64,000 bases of DNA from Gnetum montanum (GCA_015680685.1 MNCI01022125.1:534219-598218), one strand, 5' to 3'. Numbered from the stretch's first letter, positions 22,771 to 33,010 are shown. A program made the numbers and translations. The notes: generated by a model from the letters alone, not told the origin.

Positions 22771-24410
22771 TTGGAGATTCCTGAGAAGTTTAAACAAGAG
22801 CCCCTAGAGTTAAAATCATTGCCCACCGGTTTGGAATACATGACCCTCAAAAATGGAAAATCGGTAATCATTAACGTAAAACTTGCCCCCAAGCAAAAAG
22901 AGAGTTTGCTGAAGGTAATAAATAAGTGGTCAACAGCCTTTGCATGGTCATACCCTAAACTAACTGGAATAGATCCTAGGATATGCCAGCATAGGATTTA
23001 CACGAACCCCTCCATGAAGCCTCGCAAACAACTGCAAAGGCGATTGAACCAGAAGTTAAAACAAATAGTAAAAGAGGAGATAAAGCAACTTCTCAAGGTT
23101 GGATTCATTTACCCCATTGCTAATAGCGAATGGGTTAGCCCTCTTGTAATCATACCAAAGAAAGGAGGCAAATGGAGGGTGTGTATAGACTTTAGGCTAT
23201 TGAATATGGCAACCTTCAAAGATCACTTTCCATTGCCATTTGTTGACCAAGTCTTAGACATGATAGTAGGGCATCACTACTATAGTTTTCTGGATGGGTA
23301 TAGTGGGTACAACCAAATACGAATTGCACCAGAAGACTAAGCCAAAACCATGTTCACCAGTCCTTGGGGAATGTTTGCATATAAAAAAATTCCTTTTGGC
23401 TTGTGCAATGCCCTTGCCACATTCCAACGATTAGTTCTAAGCATGTTTCAGCAGCAAATAGGTAACGGAGTAGAAGTCTTTATGGACGACTTCTCCACTT
23501 ATGGGACGAGCTTTGATCAAGCCCTCGACCGATTGGAGCAAGTATTAAAATGATGTGTTGAAACCAACCTCAAGCTCAACTGGCAGAAAAGCCATTTGAT
23601 GGTTCAAGAGGGCGTAGTACTGGGGCATAAAGTTTCACAATCAGGAATAGAGGTGGACCTAGAAAAAATTACAGTTATCCAAGGAATTACCCAACAACTA
23701 GAGACTGTCAGAGACATTCGGTCATTCCTTAGACACACTGGCTACTGCAGGAGATTTATTGAGAACTTCTCCAAAGTTGCCAAGCCGTTGGTGGAATTAA
23801 CGAAAAAAGATGCATCATTCGAATGGACCAGGGAATGTGAACGAGCATTCCAAACTCTTAAACAGAGACTTGTTGAAACTCCCATTCTACAAGCCCCTGA
23901 CTGGTCTAGGCTGTTCCATATCATGATCGATGATCTAATTACGCCTTAGGAGCCGTACTGACACAATTAGATGAACAAAAATAGCCTTATTACATTCATT
24001 GTGCCAGTAAAAGTATCATTGGTGCACAACTCAACTACACGACTACAGAAAAGGAATTAATCGCCGTAGTGTTTGCACTGGACAAATTTGGACACTATGT
24101 ATTGGGTTACAAAGTATACATCCATACAGATCATAATGCAATTAGGTTCCTTATGAACAAGCCAATAGTTAGCCCACGTATCATACGTTGGTTGGTAATT
24201 CTTCAAGAGTTCGATTTAACAATAGTAGATCACAAAGGCACCGAGAATGTAGTCGCAGATCACCTATCTCGGTTGCATTGGGACAACAAAGAGGATGAAT
24301 ATGCTCTATCTGACCATTTTCTTGATGAAACCCTCTTTGCCGGTGTAGTAAATGATCAACCCACGGAAATAAATTGGTATAGTAGCATTCTTACTTATCT
24401 CATCTCCTAA
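22771..24410 (+). pseudogene. Reverse transcriptase and RNase H of A1
   Basis: Reverse transcriptase spans about 22990-23640. Landmarks are Trp-Val-Ser-Pro-Leu-Val, Trp-Arg-Val-Cys-Ile-Asp-Phe-Arg, Phe-Leu-Asp-Gly-Tyr-Ser-Gly-Tyr, Pro-Phe-Gly-Leu-Cys-Asn-Ala and the catalytic Phe-Met-Asp-Asp at 23479-23490. RNase H follows (23930-24290) with Asp-Tyr-Ala-Leu-Gly-Ala, Glu-Lys-Glu-Leu and Tyr-Ile-His-Thr-Asp-His, ending in the Ala-Asp-His-Leu-Ser-Arg motif. Breaks include a stop at 23338 (TAA), a TGA at 23551 in place of Arg, and a frame change near 23935. The sequence is close to the Athila lineage of Ty3/gypsy (Met-Asp-Asp-Phe-Ser-x-Tyr-Gly). Confidence 0.9.
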
Positions 24411-25715
24411 CAAGCACCACAGGGGTTGGACTTTAGGAAGAAACAACAATTTCTTTACAAAACCAAGTACTTCATGGAAATCAAAGGAAAACTTTATAAA
24501 GTTTGTCTTGATGGCTTGGTTCGATGGTGCATGCCCAATAAGGATCAATTAAAAGTTCTCCAGGATGCTCATGAGGGCCCTTGTGGGGGTCATTATGCTA
24601 GGAGATGAATGGCTACCAAGGTCCTGCTTGTAGGATATTATTAGCCAACACTATTTTGAGACACCCAGCTTCCAACATGATGGTGGAATGACTGCTAAAA
24701 TGGAGGACCCGCAACAATGAACTCAACCTTTGGAACCCTTCGATATCTGGGGCATAGATTTTATGGGGCCTATTACATCGATGTCCAACAGGAAAGCATA
24801 TATTATTGTTGCTATCGATTACTTAACCAAATGGGCTAAAGCAGCTACAGTAACAGACTGCACATCATCTATGGCTGCACGATTTGTACAACAACAAACC
24901 ATAAATAGGTTTGGTGTGCCACGTGCACTCATCTTTGATAATGGAACACATTTTATGGGTGCAACCTTTTGCAAATTGATGCAATGCTTAGGGGTTGAGC
25001 ATAAATTGACCACACCTTACCACCCCGAAGCTAATGGCCAAGCCGAAGTTACTAACCGGGAGATCATAAGAGTATTAATAAGAACAATTAGCAAATTTAG
25101 GCGAGACTGGAGCACGAAACTGAACGATGCTCTCTGGGCATACCGCTCCACTTGGAAGCTCCCTATAGGCTATTCTTCCTATGAATTAGTGTACGGAAAA
25201 CTACCAAAGCTCCCCATCCAAAATGAGCTCCGTACACTATCCATGGCTTGCGACCTTCACCTGGACTTCGACCTAGCACAAAAACAATAGTTGGCAACTC
25301 TGAACGTGGTAGACGAGAATAGATTGGTTGCACTATCGTTAAATGAGTTGCACAAGGAACATAGTAAACAACGTCATGACTTAAGGATTCTAAGGTTTAG
25401 GTGCCAACCTAGAGATAAGGTTCTTTACTGGAATCCCACACATGTACCACAGCGTACAAAATTTCAAACATTGTGGGAAGGACCCTATATTATTCATACA
25501 ACCTTCCCCTCTGGAGCCATGATGATATACAAGCCTGACAGCCCAGATAAAAGGTTATTAGTTAATATACAACAAACAAAGCCTTTCCGTGAACCAAAAA
25601 TAGCCAGTACAATNGAAACAAAGCCTTTCCGTGAACCAAAAATAGCCAGTACAATTTACACCTCCGCTAGCAGGCAACCTCACTCTCTATTTTGGATCTC
25701 TCCCTTGCAATTCAG
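24411..25715 (+). pseudogene. Integrase of A1
   Basis: The N-terminal zinc-binding part is damaged. Its His pair region (Ala-His-Glu-Gly...Gly-His-Tyr) is at 24567-24605, but the following Cys pair is lost in a stretch with stops and a frame change (24606-24730). The catalytic core at 24730-25290 is open and shows the Asp-Asp-Glu triad: Gly-Ile-Asp-Phe-Met, Phe-Asp-Asn-Gly-Thr and Gln-Ala-Glu-Val-Thr-Asn. The C-terminal part continues to about 25700. Next to an N at 25614 it contains a repeated 40-base segment that is probably an assembly artefact. Confidence 0.9.
25574..25656 (+). repeat. 40-base duplication around a single N
   Basis: The 40-base stretch beginning 'aaacaaagcctttccgtgaa' appears twice without visible change, at 25574-25613 and 25617-25656, separated by 'nga' with the N at 25614. 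Exact identity in a heavily decayed element points to an assembly join rather than biology. Confidence 0.85.
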
Positions 25716-25744
25716 TCATGGGGGAGATGGCCATATATGCTAAC

Positions 25745-25985
25745 CATTGGAGGCCCTTAGTTCTTTTACATTTTTGTTTTACACATTTTTGTTTTCCACG
25801 TTTTTTTACGCATTTTTGTTTTACATGTTTTTGTCTTACACGTTTTTGTTTTACAATTTTTTTAACTTTTCTTGTTTTTGTTTTACAACTTTCTTCAACT
25901 TTTCTTGTTTTTGTTTTACAAATTTCTTTAACTTTTCTTCTTTTTGTTTTTCAACATCATTATACTTTTTCATTTGTGTGTGTGT
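25745..25985 (+). repeat. T-rich minisatellite and GT tract
   Basis: Irregular tandem units built on 'tttttgttttaca' change to about 33-base units with 'aacttttcttg' between 25850 and 25965. A short GT tract then enters the N gap. It is non-coding despite long open frames, which arise from the absence of stops in T-rich DNA. Confidence 0.8.
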
Positions 25986-26065
25986 NNNNNNNNNNNNNNN
26001 NNNNNNNNNNNNNNNNNNNNNNNNNNNNNNNNNNNNNNNNNNNNNNNNNNNNNNNNNNNNNNNNN
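25986..26065. other. Assembly gap (80 N)
   Basis: A run of 80 N next to a GT microsatellite; the true length and content are unknown. Confidence 0.99.
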
Positions 26066-27179
26066 GAAGGACTCAAGGATTGAAAAGGGTGTGACTTCAA
26101 GGGAACTTGATGCATTTGTATTGGTCGTTCTCTTGGGTGCTTGGATGTTTTCTTCTTGAGTTTTCTCATCATTCCGATGTTACCCAATTATCGGAAGCTG
26201 AGACAATAAAAATAATAAGTCTTTGCATGGTGTGGTTCTCATGCATAAAAACACAAAAAAAAAAGAAAAGAAAAGAAGAGAGATGAAAAGAAAAAGAAAA
26301 AACGAGAATTCAAAGCACACCCCTTAGAAAAAATAATTAGTTATGGAACTAAAAATGTTCCCTCTAACTAAGGCCCTTCTCGCTTCCCATTCTCTTCTCC
26401 TTGTTTCGTCAGAATGGTGGTGACTCTTGGGGAAAACATTCTTGTTATTCAAGGGGATGGATTAACTAGATGCATTGATGCAGAGTCACTGGATGTGGTT
26501 GGTTTGAGGCCAGAGTTGGAATGAGATTTTCCAAGTCACATTAATCATGAAACACACAAAGGGCTGTACACCACCTTGTTCTTGGGATTCCATTCCATTC
26601 TCTTCTCTCCATCCTTCTCTCCATTGTTCACCTCATTACTGGTTGTATCATTAGTGTATATTTTGGTAGATACATTGTTTTCTTTTTGGTAAATTCTTGT
26701 AGTTAAGACTTTAACTCTTGTTCCAAATGACATTCCCAAAGCCTATGGACTCTTTGAATGTGGGTTTGTTAGGGCATTAAGGGCATGAGCCTGCTTTGGG
26801 GAGGACCCACTAACATTCCTATTTAGTGCACTAGTTAAATTCTTTTCCTTAATATTTTTGCAATCCATTTTCTTTTGTTCATTTCCATCTTGACATCCAT
26901 TTCATCGATGTCCTAGTTGTCTCTTTTTATCTATCTTTCTTATTCCTTTTCTTTCTCCATTCTAACGCTACCAGAGGTTCGCGATTAGTCATGGGGGTAT
27001 GGGGCCTGAATTTTTTGATTTTTTCCTAACCCCTACACCTTCGGTAATCATCATTAATATATCTCCAGACCCATATCAACCATACCACAACACAGCCAAT
27101 GGACTTTCACCGAAGCAAGGTATCAATTACATGATGATTCATTTACCCTTGCTAATAAAAGATTGTGTTGTGTGTGTAG

Positions 27180-27359
27180 ATGGCAATCATGCAACAACAG
27201 AGGGGATTTGGAAGGAATGCTTGGAATGGAGAAGCACTGAAGCAGCTATGCAAAGAGCAAGATCGATGGCGCGCTTACGGATGGATAATGAAAGGCGCAA
27301 TCTTGGCGTTGGCAGCAGCAACACTTCTTTCTCTCTCTCTTTCTCAAGCTGCCAAATGA
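27180..27359 (+). CDS. Small ORF with one membrane segment in the A1 3' region
   Basis: An uninterrupted 59-codon ORF. The first half is polar with Gln, Arg and Trp (Met-Gln-Gln-Gln-Arg-Gly-Phe, Asp-Arg-Trp-Arg-Ala-Tyr). The second half is a hydrophobic stretch of about 20 residues rich in Ala and Leu, ending Ser-Gln-Ala-Ala-Lys. That would suit a single membrane span. It lies where Athila-type elements may carry an envelope-like ORF, and it is intact while gag and pol are not. A chance ORF of this size is quite possible, and no homologue is recognised in the other copies here. Confidence 0.3.
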   Translation: MAIMQQQRGFGRNAWNGEALKQLCKEQDRWRAYGWIMKGAILALAAATLLSLSLSQAAK

Positions 27360-27526
27360 GGCCTGATGTCAATGTAATAAGGTGTTCACCCTTGTTGTCA
27401 TGAACACCAGTTTTGTCAAGTATTGTAATGGTGATCTGTTCACATGTCATCCCATTAGTTTCCATTTGAGTCAATAATCCCATACCTTCTCGACATTATT
27501 GTAATGAACTCGAGGATGAGTTTTCA

Positions 27527-27542
27527 TTTAGTCATGGGGTTA
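27527..27542 (+). other. Polypurine tract of A1
   Basis: 'tttagtcatggggtta' directly precedes the 3' LTR, and the upstream 'cgaggatgagttttcat' is conserved. The same signature occurs in reverse at 3578-3615, 44924-44955 and 61359-61395, marking the 3' LTR edge of four elements. Confidence 0.8.
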
Positions 27543-28340
27543 TGATGGGATGTGATATCGCATGAGCCGCGATATCGCATCCCTTGCGATATCGCGTACC
27601 CGATATCGCGGTGCACCGTCATATCTATAAATAAGAGGCAGCTCTCCCTTGTTTTCTCATCCTAGGCTAGACAATAGGGAAACTCTAGTAGATTGATCAC
27701 TCCAGAGATAGAATATTTTCCATGTGCCCACAGTAAGAGTCCCAAAGTGAACGGATCTTTATTCGAGCAAACATTATACTTGAACAGAAGTTTGTGTACG
27801 ACAATAAAGACAAGCTTTCCGAATAAACCTTGCAGTGCATGGAATAGGATTTTATTTATTGTTATTTATTACCTATCATTTATTACTTGTTATTTACTAT
27901 TTTCCTTCTCAACCCTTCTCTCCTAGTTAAGTGCCTCAATACGACCGCTTCGAGCACGTGCGTTACGCATGGTGATCCCAGCAACGATTAGCGTTTGGTA
28001 GCCACGGTTGCATCGGTTTAGGGTGTGTATGGTAAGTGGGAATGGATACTGATGCTAGGTAATTTAGACTTAGTTCATTAGTTAAAGTTAGTAATTAGTT
28101 CCTCAACCCTTCACCTTGTTAGCATAGGAGACAAAAACATAAAAAGCTATAAAAATCATATACCTCAGACTTACTTAACCATACACCGTGACAACTACAA
28201 GTAAGTCTAGGAAGACAACGAATGATTAACCCTAAGTGTTCCATGGGCGTGTAGGCACTTAGTCTGCGGAGTTCGACCGGATCGTGCATGCTACGCTTGT
28301 ATTCGTATGGTTGAGTGTAGGGGTATCTCGCCACTCATCA
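27543..28340 (+). mobile_element. 3' LTR of A1
   Basis: A 798-bp LTR, TGATGGG...CTCATCA. It has four GATATC palindromes (27554, 27571, 27588 and 27602) upstream of the TATA box TATAAATA at 27626-27633. The 5' LTR lacks three of these. The target duplication ATCTT follows. Confidence 0.93.
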
Positions 28341-28345
28341 ATCTT

Positions 28346-29752
28346 GTTCATGATCAAATTTTTTGTAGAAAAAATATAAGCTATCTCTAATTTGAATGGG
28401 ATTATCAAACCTGATCTTATTTGAAGCTTAATTGGTGTAAGCATTCTTTTGAAAGGTTTCCTCCTAATTTTCACTTTTGTGCTAATTTTGAGATTTCTCC
28501 TTAATTTTATTGATGCTTTCTTCTTGTGTATCCCTAAATTTTTTCTCATCCAAAGGAGTTAGGAATTGAATCTTAGCTTTTATGTATGCAATTTTCCTTT
28601 TTAGCTTGGAGGATAAGGTATGAATTTTAGAGATTTTTCTATGTATATTTTTTTTACCTTTTCATTGTGTTTACCTTTTAATTCATCAGAGATTTTTGAG
28701 GAATTTTCATGTGTGAAGGCCATGCATATGAGATGTAATTCCTTTGTAGTGTTATCTACCTCTTCCTCATTTTTTTCTTCATCGTCCTAGTTAGTGTAGA
28801 AGTTTGTCTTTTTCAAATTAGCTTCATTTTTATCTTTTTGTTGCAACTTGCTAGTGTTAGGACATTTGGAGGTCGCATGGCCTCTTCCGCCACATATCCA
28901 ACATTATATGGAAATGCACCAAAATTTGCATTAGTAAAATTTTTATCTTTATCTTTACCTTTGGATTGATTAGGGCCTAGTTGGTTGAAGCTTCTTCCTT
29001 TCCTTGCAAGAATTCTTTGAACTCTTCTTGATAGAAGAGCTATTTCTTCTTCACTATTTGTTTCTTATTCAACCAAATCCTTTTCTTTTGATGTTGATTT
29101 TAGGGTGATAGGATTTTCCTTTATCGCTCCTTCACTTATGAGATTCATATCATAAGCAATCAAAGCACTTTGAAGCTTCTCAAATTTTAGCATTGAAAAG
29201 CCTTTGATTTCTTTCATAGCAGTGACCTTGGGTCTAAACTCAGGTTGTAAAGTTCTAATCATTTTTATAATTACATCACTTTTTGGAAAGTCCTTGTCCA
29301 TTCCTTTAATTGTTACAACAAGATCATTTTCCCTGGAGAAGTAATACTTAATCCTTTTTCCTTCCTTCATTCTAAGCTTGTCATATTCACTTTACAATAC
29401 TAAGAGTTTTAATTCTTGAACTATAGACTTGCCCTCATTTGTAGCCTCTAAGGTTTCTCATATTTCCGTAGCAGTCTTACACCTAGCAGCCATTCTATTA
29501 AAATTTGATTTATTTAATGCACAATATAAATAGTTTTTAGCTTTAGAGTCATACATTAATTTATCTTTTTCTTTGGTAGTTCATTTGTTCCGTGGCTTAA
29601 GTGCTTTTAAGGTGCTATCGATGGACAATGTGTAGCCTTCATTCCCATACTTCAAATTCCATAGACTTGAAGAAGCCTTTCATCCTTGCCTTCCAATATG
29701 CAAAGTCAAATCCATCGAACATCAATGGCTTTATGTAATACATTCCTTTCAT
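28346..29752 (-). pseudogene. Copia-type gag of element D
   Basis: Starting at the ATG at 29752 (minus strand) the product begins with Phe-Asp-Gly-Phe-Asp-Phe-Ala-Tyr-Trp-Lys-Ala-Arg-Met, the usual start of copia-type gag (DUF4219/UBN2 families). An open segment at 29065-29370 has Thr-Leu-Gln-Pro-Glu-Phe-Arg-Pro-Lys-Val-Thr-Ala and Leu-Glu/Lys-rich helices. A CCHC zinc knuckle C-x2-C-x4-H-x4-C is at about 28876-28920. Stops and frame changes break it. It is cut at 28340 by element A1; the other side continues at 18639. No pol follows, so D looks like a gag-only element. Confidence 0.8.
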
Positions 29753-29794
29753 TATTTACTCTTGAAATTTGAAGCATGAACTTGAGAGTACCAG

Positions 29795-29806
29795 GCTCTA
29801 ATACCA
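29795..29806 (-). other. Primer binding site of element D (tRNA-Met)
   Basis: 'gctctaatacca' is the reverse complement of TGGTATTAGAGC, one base off the copia-type initiator tRNA-Met site TGGTATCAGAGC, four bases inside the LTR edge. Confidence 0.85.
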
Positions 29807-29810
29807 CTTA

Positions 29811-30880
29811 TGTATTGAGAACTTAGAAGGAGGGTTGAATAAGTTCCCTAATTAAATGTTGTAGTCACCAAAACACAGACAAATTTTATGTGGTTCCCCA
29901 ACTTGGGTACATCCATAGTTAAAGGGTAGAATCTATGCATACCTCTAAACTTTGTTTCTTCAAAAAGTGGTTTGAAGGGCATCACACCCTATACAAGCTT
30001 TGAGCTCCACTCTGAAGTGTTTTGTTGCTATGAAACCACTCAATCCCACAAGGTCCCAACAAGTTCAAAAATGTGATTTAGAGGATCTCATAAACTTTAC
30101 AAAATTGAGCTATGCATCGGGGTGTTTTGACGTTGCAAAACCACTTAATCCCACAAGATCTTGACAAGTTCAACAAGGATGTCTTCTCAGAAGACGCACA
30201 TCAACCTCGTAGGGCTACAAGAAAAAAAGAAAGAAACAAGGAAAGAGTGTAACTGATTTACAAATCCTTCTATTGAAAGCTTAATATAATCAACACACAC
30301 AAATGATGATACAGTGAAGAGTAAAAAAAAAATCACTTAGAATAGCTAATGATGAGTCTTTAGATGAATAGTGCTTACACAATTCCCAAGATTTTTACTT
30401 TGTCTTATAGCTTGGAAGTTTTTGAAAATTCCTTGAAATTTGTGCAATGACTATTAGATGACTACTATAGATGTCTACTTCAAAGTTTAGATGTCTATCT
30501 AAGAAAGCCCTCAATGCAAGAGAGATGTTTACCTATAAGTATAGATGTCTACTATGAAAGATAGATGTCTGTTGTTTCTACCAAACATCTACTCTTTAGA
30601 AGCACTCTAAGATATGAAGCATTTTTATGACCCTTGGGCATCTTGAAAATTCTCAAAACATCTTCATTTGACTTGTGGACTTTGTTTCCATCTGTGCTCT
30701 CATCTAGTCCACTTAGACTTCATCTTGTCATCTCATCATGGATCTCATTTCTAAAGTCCATTTCTCAGTTTGAAGTTCTTTGCTAATTAATTCTTTAGTG
30801 GCCCTGCAAGATTACAATCACACATATACATTCTACATTCTCCATTTTCTTTAAGGTTTTGACATACAAAAAGGTCAACA
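29811..30880 (-). mobile_element. 5' LTR of copia-like element D
   Basis: A 1070-bp LTR that pairs with 14735-15742. Shared blocks include 'aattttatgtggttc', 'tagaggatc', 'gtgttttga' and 'gacttgtgg'. It carries AGATGTCTA repeats at about 30480-30570. The target duplication AGAAT follows at 30881. Confidence 0.88.
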
Positions 30881-30885
30881 AGAAT

Positions 30886-31407
30886 GAGAGTCATGTTATC
30901 ACTTTTGATGTTATTGTTAGTGAGAGGGAAACTAATAATGGTAATTTCTTTGATGATGATGGCAATTCAATGAGTCATTACAAGAAGATCATTATTGATG
31001 TTGGTGAAGACAATGATAATGATATGGTTTTTCAAAATTTAGAAATGTTTTCTATGGATTATAACAAGGGTGAAATTGTCAAATGTATTGATGATTTTAA
31101 TTGTCTTGGCTATGAAATGGGTGAGCAACATGAAGAAAATCTACATTGTCATGATGATGATGAAAGGAAGCTAAGTGGTAGTGTTACAAACACTAAAAAG
31201 AAGAAGGTGAAGAAGAGGAAAAGGGATGGAAGAAGGGAGGTTGGTTTGAGGAGACCTAATCTATTTGAATTTCTTTACTCTTTTTTTGTTGCAAGTCATG
31301 GAAGAAACAAATGGGATTTGCTGCTCTCAAGATGGAAGCATGATGGAGCCTTTAAGGGCAAAAATCATATTCACTCTTCTTTCATGAATTTCTCCATTGT
31401 GATGTAA
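30886..31407 (+). pseudogene. Element C ORF, second part (173 codons)
   Basis: The frame is the direct continuation of 13826-14734 once element D and one copy of its target duplication are taken out. It is fully open to the TAA-like end at 31405-31407. It is Asp/Asn-rich at first (runs of acidic residues near 31015 and 31150). A strongly basic Lys/Arg patch at 31195-31245 resembles a nuclear localisation signal, followed by Arg-Arg-Pro-Asn-Leu-Phe-Glu-Phe and a Trp-containing tail. The ORF is followed by about 220 bases to the polypurine tract of C. The function is unknown. Confidence 0.6.
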
Positions 31408-31620
31408 GCACAAAATTGTGCTAATGTGTGTCATGCATACATTGTGTTGTGTGTTTATATGTATTTGTGAAATAAGTTTTGGATGGTAGAGACAAAATGT
31501 TGCGAGCTCTAACCATTCCATGTGTGTTGTGCTCTAGCTTGTGTGTAAATTGTGGTATATGTGAGGAGGCAATAGCTATCCCAAGTGTAAAGGTCTCTTG
31601 TGTGGGAATCAAGAGTCTTT

Positions 31621-32381
31621 TGAAGGGGGAGGGTGTTGATGTGAACATCAAACAGGTCAATGTAACATCTCTCCAATGATGGGATCTTTCCCTAGAGTTT
31701 TGGCATGTTTGAGAGTGTTTTGGAATTATTTTGATGAGTTTAGCGGGTTTTGGGGGCTATGGGAACTTATTTGGAGGTGTCTAGAGGTTCTAAGCCTCAA
31801 ACCAAGCATCCTTATGTTTAGCCCTGGCAGGTGAGACGTCCTAGTTGCATTCAAGATGTCTTAGCTAAGATGTCCCACATGATTTCAAGATGCCCCAGCT
31901 ATTAATAGCCACTTTTAGGTAAGACATTCCATTCTTCTCTAGATGTCTCATATGAACATGAGATAATTTTCTACAAGTTTTTAAAGATTTAAAATTTGAA
32001 TTTGAAGAGGAAAGATGAAGAGACAGGTGGAGGGGGGAAGGAAGAGAGATATAAATACATCTCTTGGGTCTTCATTTTGGTCAAAAGAGAGTCTAGGGAG
32101 AGAGAGGTAAGTTGAGAGAAGAGTAAAGAGAGATAGAATCTTAGCAAGGTGTCTTGATCATCATCCATGTGAGAGTATGTTTTCTTTAGTTGAGTGTGTG
32201 TGTGTGTGTGTAAGAATTTGATTGAATCTATTGTCTATCCTTGGGAATTTGTGCTTCCTTTCAGTTGTAATTTCTCAATTTGAGTAGGAATAAAGCTTTC
32301 ATTTTTTTTCTTGTTCAAATTTTATTGTTTTTATGACATTGAGAGAGCTTGGATTGTGGAATCCATGGGAGCACCTCATCA
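31621..32381 (+). mobile_element. Polypurine tract and 3' LTR of element C
   Basis: The purine tract 'tgaagggggaggg' (31621-31633) abuts an LTR starting TGTTGATGTG at 31634 and ending CATCA at 32381. It is 748 bp and pairs with 12721-13467. A GT microsatellite lies inside at about 32193-32210. No clear 5-bp target duplication is left, but the interrupted Athila-like LTR resumes right after it. Confidence 0.85.
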
Positions 32382-32490
32382 TTCAAGATGTATATAGAAA
32401 ATCAATAATGGATGCTGTATAATTAGGCTAGTTTAGATTTACCTTCTAGACTTAGATTAATTAGATTAATTATTTAATATTTTAATACTA
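32382..32490 (+). mobile_element. Continuation of the interrupted group-B Athila-like LTR
   Basis: 'ttcaagatgtatatagaaaatcaataatggatgctg' continues the LTR broken at 12720, by comparison with 2168-2205. The similarity fades by about 32490 in AT-rich sequence, so this LTR is truncated. Confidence 0.55.
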
Positions 32491-32564
32491 ATAAGGAGGA
32501 GTGGTTCCTATGTGGAGGTGGTGTGGGTGGGGTTGTTGAGGTGGGGTGAGGGTAGGGATTTGGT

Positions 32565-33010
32565 AGTGTTGCAACTTTAAAATAATTGTAATATAGGTAC
32601 ATCCCAAAATATTGCCCACCAAACTCAAACCCATGACTTATGGCTTTCAAGTTAAGAATCTTACAACTAGGCTAACACCTCATTGTATGCAAGCTATACA
32701 TGAGTTTTTTCATTGTTAATAAGACATTGCTCACTTGGTTAGATATGTTGGTTGTGATTTGCAAGTTATAAGTTCAATTCCAAGGGGTATGTTGATTTGA
32801 TACTATCATGTTTTGATTAAGTTGTACAAAGTACTATGGTTTTGGGGGTGTTAGAACCCGAAATAAGTGAAACATAGGTCCACCCCAAGATTTATAGAAG
32901 TTTATAACTCAATGCTACCAAGTAGAATTAAATTTGTGACTTGGGGTTACCAAGCCAAGACTCGTACCACTAGGCTAACACCTTATTGTTAAAGCATTGT
33001 GGTTTTGCCT
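32565..33010 (-). repeat. Pair of SINE-like (tRNA-derived) repeats
   Basis: Two related segments (about 32565-32695 and 32848-32995) lie in the same orientation. On the minus strand each starts 'ggtgttagcctagt(g/t)gta' and continues to a 'gggtttgagt'-like box, resembling the A and B boxes of a tRNA promoter; they end in similar 'ggacctatgtttcac'-type tails. Such heads are typical of plant tRNA-derived SINEs. A related plus-strand piece lies at 32725-32795. The family is not identified. Confidence 0.45.

Larger units (their letters stand above)
25716..27542 (+). other. 3' untranslated region of A1
   Basis: Between pol and the 3' LTR lie a T-rich minisatellite, an N gap, a stretch shared with A2 (26740-26830 here against 47600-47680 there) and a small ORF (27180-27359). 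Three copies of a TCATGGGG-type purine motif occur at 25717, 26989 and 27532; the last abuts the LTR and is the polypurine tract proper. No long envelope-like ORF and no coiled-coil ORF are present. Confidence 0.75.
18640..28340 (+). mobile_element. Athila-like Ty3/gypsy retrotransposon A1 (full length, defective)
   Basis: A 9.7-kb element with two LTRs, a tRNA-Asp primer site, gag, protease, reverse transcriptase, RNase H, integrase and a polypurine tract. It is flanked by a perfect target duplication ATCTT (18635-18639 and 28341-28345). The RT signature Phe-Met-Asp-Asp-Phe-Ser and the Asp primer place it near Athila. It cannot be active, because gag and pol carry many stops and at least three frame changes. 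It sits inside element D, so it is one of the youngest insertions here. An 80-base N gap lies in its 3' untranslated part. Confidence 0.95.

Noticed and set aside
25718-26187. Several ORFs running into the N gap on both strands
   Set aside because: They exist because T-rich repeat DNA and N bases contain no stops; the translations are low-complexity or unknown residues.
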